Made by a program: the position numbers and the translations under genes. From NCBI GenBank assembly GCA_905207425.1, contig CAJLLB010000078.1:1-9210 (forward strand): a stretch of DNA of 9,210 bases, given 5' to 3'. Positions 5,514-9,210 of this stretch are shown piece by piece (the stretch's first letter is position 1; each line of letters opens with the position of its first letter). The stretch is from an uncultured Collinsella sp. (GTDB taxonomy: Bacteria; Actinomycetota; Coriobacteriia; Coriobacteriales; Coriobacteriaceae). The notes under the pieces are model-generated. The model was not told the DNA's origin. It searched no databases and saw only the letters and a list, made by a program, of their open reading frames with translations.

Positions 5514-7730
5514 TTACTTGTCGGTGCCTAGCTTGTGCGGTTTGTAGGCGAGCGCGTTGACGAGTGCGTCGGCGGCGGACTTGACGGCCGTCGGCTGCGG
5601 ATCGTTAACGTGGTCCTCGGGATGCACGGGCAGGTCCTTCTTGACGGCATCGTGGATGAGCTTAAGGTACTCGGCCACGCCCGCGTTCGAAAGGTGCGTG
5701 CCGTCGCCGTCGAACAGATCGTTGCGGTTGGCACTATATCCGTACCAGTCGATAACGCGCACGTTTTTATAGCGCGTGGCGGCGTTGGCGATGGCCTGAT
5801 TGGTGGCGCCGACCCATGGCTGCGGGCTGCGCGTGTTTACAAATACGACGGTGCGCTGATTGCCGGCATCGGCCATGATGGCGTCAATCTGGGCGTCAGT
5901 CACCAGGCCGTTGGTGCCCAGCGCAAAGACTACGATCTTGCCGGCGAGGTTCTGCTGGATATAACCCTCAAATGTTGTGCGGCCCGCATCGAACTGGCGG
6001 CCCTTTTCGGCATCGATGTGACTGTGGGGGAACACGCCGTCAAAGGAATCGACGGCGCGCAGCGACACGGAGTCGCCGATCATCAGCAGGTCGTAGGATC
6101 CGTCGGGGAAGCCGTCGTTGTCCTTGTCGGTGTCATCGGCCGCCTGCTGGTCCTGGGGTTTTGCATTTTTGGCTTCCTTGTTTAGGATTTCGGCGCCCTC
6201 GCCGCTCAGCGCGGATGTGTCGGGCACAAAGACCAGACCACCCAGCGCCACGACAAGCACGACGCCGCAAACGGCGCACACGGGAATATGCGCGCGCACC
6301 CAGTTTGCGGGCGTGGTGGTGCCTTCGCGGAGCTCGGAAACGGTGCGTCCAAAGGCGCCCTTCCTAAACGGCGTCTCGATAAAGCGATAGGAGCACTCGG
6401 CTACGGCGACCACCACAAGTACCTGCAAGATGTACTGCCACCAGGGCGTATCGCTGATGTTGGCGACCGGGTTCATGAGCAGCAGCAGTGGATAGTGCCA
6501 CAGGTAGATGCTGTACGAGCGCTTGCCAACCCACACGAGCGGCTCGGCGGACAGCGCGCGGGCAACCATTCCCTGGGGCTGCACGCAGGCTGCGATGACC
6601 ATGAGCGTGAGGATGGAGCATAACAGCGTGCCGCCGCGATACTGGAACGCGGTGTAGCCGTTGGTGAGTGCGACCATGGCGGCAAGGCCAACCAGACCCA
6701 CGACGCCTAAGACATCGATGGATGCGGGCGAGGACCAAAAGCGCACGAGGGCGCTCGGCTGTGCCAGGGCGGTATCGGCTGATTCGTCGGCCTTCTTGTC
6801 AGGCTTGTCCTCGGCTTTCTTGCCGTGCTTGGCGGCGCCAGCCAGGCGATTGAGCCCCAAACGATGAGCGAGACGCACCGGCGCCAGGTCGCGATCGGGG
6901 ATAAAGGCCATCCAGGCACCCAGTAGCAGCGAGAACACGCGGGTGTCGGTGCCGTAGTACACGCGGCTGGGGTCGGCGGCGGGATTGTAGAGCACCATCA
7001 TGGCGAGGGCAGATACCGCGGCAAGGCCCAGAACCACGCGGCGCGTGTTGGGCTTGCTCACATGCATGGATACCATGGCAAACAGCAATGGCGGCCAAAT
7101 CAGGTAGAACTGTTCCTCGATGGCGAGCGACCAAAAGTGCGTGAGCGGCGAGGGGTCGCCCAGAGCATTGAAGTACGAGACGTTTTGGGCAATCTGCCAC
7201 CAGTTATTAAAAAACAGCAGCGACGGCAGGATGTCGGGGCGCATCTTGGTGAGCATCACATGGTTAAAGATGGTGCACAGCGCGCAGGTCACCACCACAA
7301 CGGTTACCACGGCGGGGAACAGTCGACGGATGCGGCGAATCCAGAAGCTCTTGAGGTCGATGCGGCCGGTCTTTGACACTTCGTTGATGAGCAGGCGCGT
7401 GATCAGATAGCCCGAGAGCACAAAGAAAATCGTGACGCCAAGCAGGCCGCCCTGTGCCCATGTGAGGTTGAGGTGATAGAGCACTACCGCGACGACGGCG
7501 AGCGTGCGCAGGCCGTCGAGGGCGGGGATATATCGAGATTTGGGGCGCGTGGGCGCCTGTTCTTTTGCGGCGCTGTTGGTGTGGGCACCCTTGTTGGCGG
7601 GCGCACGATGAGAGCCTGCGGCGTGGCGCGGCTCGGTGGCTTGTCGGTTAGCGCGCGAACGTTCGTGCGGCGCTTGTTGATCGCTCGCGTGGCGTGAACT
7701 GCGCGAACTCGATCGCGGGAATTGTTCCAT
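5514..7730 (-). CDS. OatA-type acyltransferase-3/SGNH fusion, envelope O-acetyltransferase
   Basis: 738 residues. Residues 1-65 are an Arg/His/Ser-rich cytoplasmic tail. Residues about 67-455 are a membrane acyltransferase-3 domain: PALDGLRTLAVVAVVLYH (His86), SFWIRRIRRLFPA (128-140), THFWSLAIEEQFYLIWP (197-213) and YSIYLWHYP (406-414). A charged Lys/Asp/Ala loop (about 299-325) interrupts it. A last helix lies at about 479-503, then an acidic linker (about 505-545) with a Ca2+-loop-like DTDKDNDGFPDG. The C-terminal domain is an SGNH hydrolase/transferase: IGDSV (Ser554), LGTNG (Asn607) and DGDGTHLS (Asp676, His679). In OatA/Adr-like proteins the membrane half moves acetyl groups outward and the SGNH half O-acetylates peptidoglycan or another surface glycan, giving lysozyme resistance. 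The exact acceptor cannot be read from sequence. The start at 7730 has only a weak SD (GGATG). It is monocistronic and convergent with the cation operon. Confidence 0.92.
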   Translation of the reverse strand: MEQFPRSSSRSSRHASDQQAPHERSRANRQATEPRHAAGSHRAPANKGAHTNSAAKEQAPTRPKSRYIPALDGLRTLAVVAVVLYHLNLTWAQGGLLGVTIFFVLSGYLITRLLINEVSKTGRIDLKSFWIRRIRRLFPAVVTVVVVTCALCTIFNHVMLTKMRPDILPSLLFFNNWWQIAQNVSYFNALGDPSPLTHFWSLAIEEQFYLIWPPLLFAMVSMHVSKPNTRRVVLGLAAVSALAMMVLYNPAADPSRVYYGTDTRVFSLLLGAWMAFIPDRDLAPVRLAHRLGLNRLAGAAKHGKKAEDKPDKKADESADTALAQPSALVRFWSSPASIDVLGVVGLVGLAAMVALTNGYTAFQYRGGTLLCSILTLMVIAACVQPQGMVARALSAEPLVWVGKRSYSIYLWHYPLLLLMNPVANISDTPWWQYILQVLVVVAVAECSYRFIETPFRKGAFGRTVSELREGTTTPANWVRAHIPVCAVCGVVLVVALGGLVFVPDTSALSGEGAEILNKEAKNAKPQDQQAADDTDKDNDGFPDGSYDLLMIGDSVSLRAVDSFDGVFPHSHIDAEKGRQFDAGRTTFEGYIQQNLAGKIVVFALGTNGLVTDAQIDAIMADAGNQRTVVFVNTRSPQPWVGATNQAIANAATRYKNVRVIDWYGYSANRNDLFDGDGTHLSNAGVAEYLKLIHDAVKKDLPVHPEDHVNDPQPTAVKSAADALVNALAYKPHKLGTDK

Positions 7731-7769
7731 AAAACATCATCCAATGACGAGAATAATCAGCACGTCTTC

Positions 7770-7775
7770 ATTGTA
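7770..7775 (-). promoter_or_regulatory. Weak candidate -10 for the acyltransferase gene
   Basis: On the minus strand TACAAT occurs about 39 nt before the start codon, which would give a leader of about 33 nt. No acceptable -35 or extended -10 accompanies it. It is the best hexamer in the divergent gap for this strand, but the call is weak. Confidence 0.25.
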
Positions 7776-7824
7776 ACCGCCTGCTCCTGTGAATGCTTGC
7801 TGCCGGCGCAAGCTCAAGCGCGCG

Positions 7825-7853
7825 TCCACATCAAAGTGAACTAAAGTTATAGA
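7825..7853 (+). promoter_or_regulatory. Candidate promoter of the ribokinase/nucleoside hydrolase operon
   Basis: TCCACA (7825-7830) and TATAGA (7848-7853) are separated by 17 bp, the preferred spacing for the housekeeping sigma factor. Transcription would start near 7860, giving a leader of about 57 nt that contains a 5-bp hairpin (7884-7888 with 7896-7900) just before the SD. The inverted repeat GCTTGC-7 nt-GCAAGC (7795-7813) lies upstream, between the two divergent promoters, and could be a regulator site; this is speculative. Confidence 0.45.
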
Positions 7854-7916
7854 GGCGCGAGAGCGCACGATTGACGGCCAACGGCGGGTGCAGAGCCCGC
7901 GGACGAGGAGGTTTCC

Positions 7917-8912
7917 ATGGCAGATAGCGGCATCGTTGCGGTGTTCGGCAGCATGAACATGGACCTTTCGGTGGCGTGCGAGCGCATGCCGCGTGCGGGC
8001 GAGACCGTTGGCGGCAGCGGGTTTATCACCAACGCCGGCGGCAAAGGCGCCAACCAGGCCGTAGCTGCTGCGCGCATGGGCGCGCACACGCATATGATCG
8101 GCGCGGTCGGCTGCGACGCATTTGGCACGTCGCTCGTGGCGGGGCTCCAAGACGCCGGCGTGGACTGTGTCTTTGTAGCGCGTCGCGATGACGTGGAGAC
8201 GGGAACGGCGACCATCATTCGCTGCGAGGGTGACAACCGCATCGTGCTGTCGCCGGGTGCCAACCATGCGCTCGCGGGCGAGGATGTTGCCCGCGCGCTG
8301 AGGCGTCTGGTAGCCGATGAGCTCGACGGAGACGCCAGCGATATTGCCCCGGCTGCCGGAAGCGTCTTTATCGCCCAGGGCGAATGTGACCTTGCGACGA
8401 CGGCCGAGGCGCTTGTTTGCGCTCACGAGCTCGGGTTCTATACGGTCTTTAATCCGGCGCCTGCCTGCGAGTTGCCTGCGGAGGCCTGGCCTGCGGTCGA
8501 CCTGGTCTGTCCCAACGAGACTGAGTGCCAGGTGCTGACGGGCATCTTGCCCGCGGATGATGCGAGCTGCGTCGCGGCGCTCAATGCCCTGCTCGCCAAG
8601 GGTGCCGGAGCTGCGGTCATCACGTTGGGCGGCGCCGGGTCGGTTACGCTCGGCGATGACGGCGAGCCGCTGCGCATGCCGGCGCTCTCGAGCACGTTGG
8701 TCGATACGACGGCCGCGGGCGATACATTTATCGGTGCGCTTGCCGCGGCTCGCCTGGAGGGCCTGCCGCTCTTTGAGTGCATGGCGGCGGGCGCTCGCGC
8801 CTCGGCGGTGACGGTGTCGCGCCTGGGCGCTCAGCAATCAATTCCCACGCGTGCGGAAGTCGAGCACAAGTTTGGTTTAGACGGTTTGGATGTAGACGGA
8901 GAAGCGGAGTAG
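7917..8912 (+). CDS. rbsK: Ribokinase (PfkB family)
   Basis: 331 residues, started by ATG with a strong SD (AGGAGG, 7906-7911, 5 nt upstream). It phosphorylates D-ribose to ribose 5-phosphate with ATP in the cytoplasm. PfkB-family features appear in order: GSMNMDL (11-17) at the sugar-binding N-terminus, GGKGANQAVAAARMG (41-55, PfkB signature 1), NPAPA (179-183), PNETE (199-203), and DTTAAGDTFIGALAA (263-277, signature 2) with Asp269 as the catalytic base in the anion-hole motif. The usual DTTGAGD reads DTTAAGD, a mild change. Length is slightly above the roughly 310 of typical ribokinases, mostly from an acidic C-terminal tail (DGLDVDGEAE) and an insertion near 135-147. A nucleoside hydrolase follows 4 nt later, which supports ribose as substrate over other sugars. 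Confidence 0.92.
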   Translation: MADSGIVAVFGSMNMDLSVACERMPRAGETVGGSGFITNAGGKGANQAVAAARMGAHTHMIGAVGCDAFGTSLVAGLQDAGVDCVFVARRDDVETGTATIIRCEGDNRIVLSPGANHALAGEDVARALRRLVADELDGDASDIAPAAGSVFIAQGECDLATTAEALVCAHELGFYTVFNPAPACELPAEAWPAVDLVCPNETECQVLTGILPADDASCVAALNALLAKGAGAAVITLGGAGSVTLGDDGEPLRMPALSSTLVDTTAAGDTFIGALAAARLEGLPLFECMAAGARASAVTVSRLGAQQSIPTRAEVEHKFGLDGLDVDGEAE

Positions 8913-8916
8913 AACA

Positions 8917-9210
8917 ATGGCAACCAAGAAGCTGATCCTTGATCTGGATATGGGTGTGGATGATGCGATGGCGCTTGCCTATGCCATCGCGAGCCCCGAG
9001 GTGGAGCTCGTCGGCATCACCACGTGCTTTGGCAACGTGCGCGTCGAGCAGTCGGCGCACAACTGCTTGGCGGTGCTCGACCTGTTGGGTCGTCCCGAGG
9101 TGCCGGTGTACCTGGGCGCCGATCGTCCCGTGAAGGCGACCGAACCCTACACGCCGCCGGCGTCCACCACGCTTATCCACGGCAAGAACGGCATCGGCGG
9201 CGCAAGCGTG
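8917..9210 (+). CDS. Nucleoside hydrolase (inosine-uridine preferring family), 5' part only
   Basis: The first 98 codons are present and run off the window end in frame. The ATG lies 4 nt after the ribokinase stop, with GGAG (8906-8909) inside the end of rbsK as SD, so the two are translationally close and surely co-transcribed. The Asp cluster that binds Ca2+ and ribose in this family is seen as DLDMGVDDA (9-17), where many members have DTDPGxDDA: all four Asp residues are kept while Thr and Pro are replaced. GITTCFGNV (33-41) carries the conserved Asn, and HGKNGIGG (88-95) matches the HGxxGLGG segment. Predicted reaction: hydrolysis of the N-glycosidic bond of ribonucleosides to free base and ribose, feeding the upstream kinase. 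Base preference cannot be judged from this part. Confidence 0.9.
   Translation, partial: MATKKLILDLDMGVDDAMALAYAIASPEVELVGITTCFGNVRVEQSAHNCLAVLDLLGRPEVPVYLGADRPVKATEPYTPPASTTLIHGKNGIGGASV

Noticed and set aside
7795..7813. Operator-like inverted repeat GCTTGC-7 nt-GCAAGC
   Set aside because: A 6-bp dyad is easily found by chance in 186 bp of GC-rich DNA and no regulator gene is nearby; mentioned only as context for the promoter.

Overview
The window looks like chromosome of a high-GC Gram-positive gut actinobacterium of the Coriobacteriia, most likely Collinsella or a close relative. This is an inference from GC-rich coding sequence, GTG starts, strong Shine-Dalgarno (SD) sites and the gene families present; no rRNA or other marker confirms it.

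Layout. Positions 1-51 are probably the 3' end of an upstream gene, followed by a hairpin. A membrane-anchored NodB-fold (polysaccharide deacetylase-like) protein follows (124-1530); it has lost the metal-binding histidines and is probably a pseudoenzyme. After an extended -10 promoter and a roughly 205-nt structured leader comes a two-gene cation operon: an MgtE-like protein with PRC-barrel, MgtE_N and CBS domains and a five-helix membrane region lacking the usual MgtE pore motif (1851-3695), then 8 nt later an Nramp-fold transporter with the DAGG / TTIAPW signature expected of NRAMP-related magnesium transporters (NRMT; 3704-4966). The operon ends at a good intrinsic terminator (4987-5019).

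The 547-bp convergent intergenic region holds an AT-rich (about 38% GC) 231-bp element bounded by a perfect 30-bp inverted repeat, two small hairpins, a 15-nt direct repeat and a 12-bp stem that probably terminates the opposing gene. On the minus strand lies an OatA-type acyltransferase-3/SGNH envelope O-acetyltransferase (5514-7730).

Divergent from it is a nucleoside/ribose salvage operon: ribokinase (7917-8912) and, 4 nt later, a nucleoside hydrolase cut by the window edge (8917 onward). The hydrolase should release ribose from nucleosides and the kinase should trap it as ribose 5-phosphate.

Most worth following up are the Mg2+ module (degenerate MgtE partner plus NRMT plus a leader that can sequester its own SD), the inverted-repeat element, and the NodB-fold pseudoenzyme.
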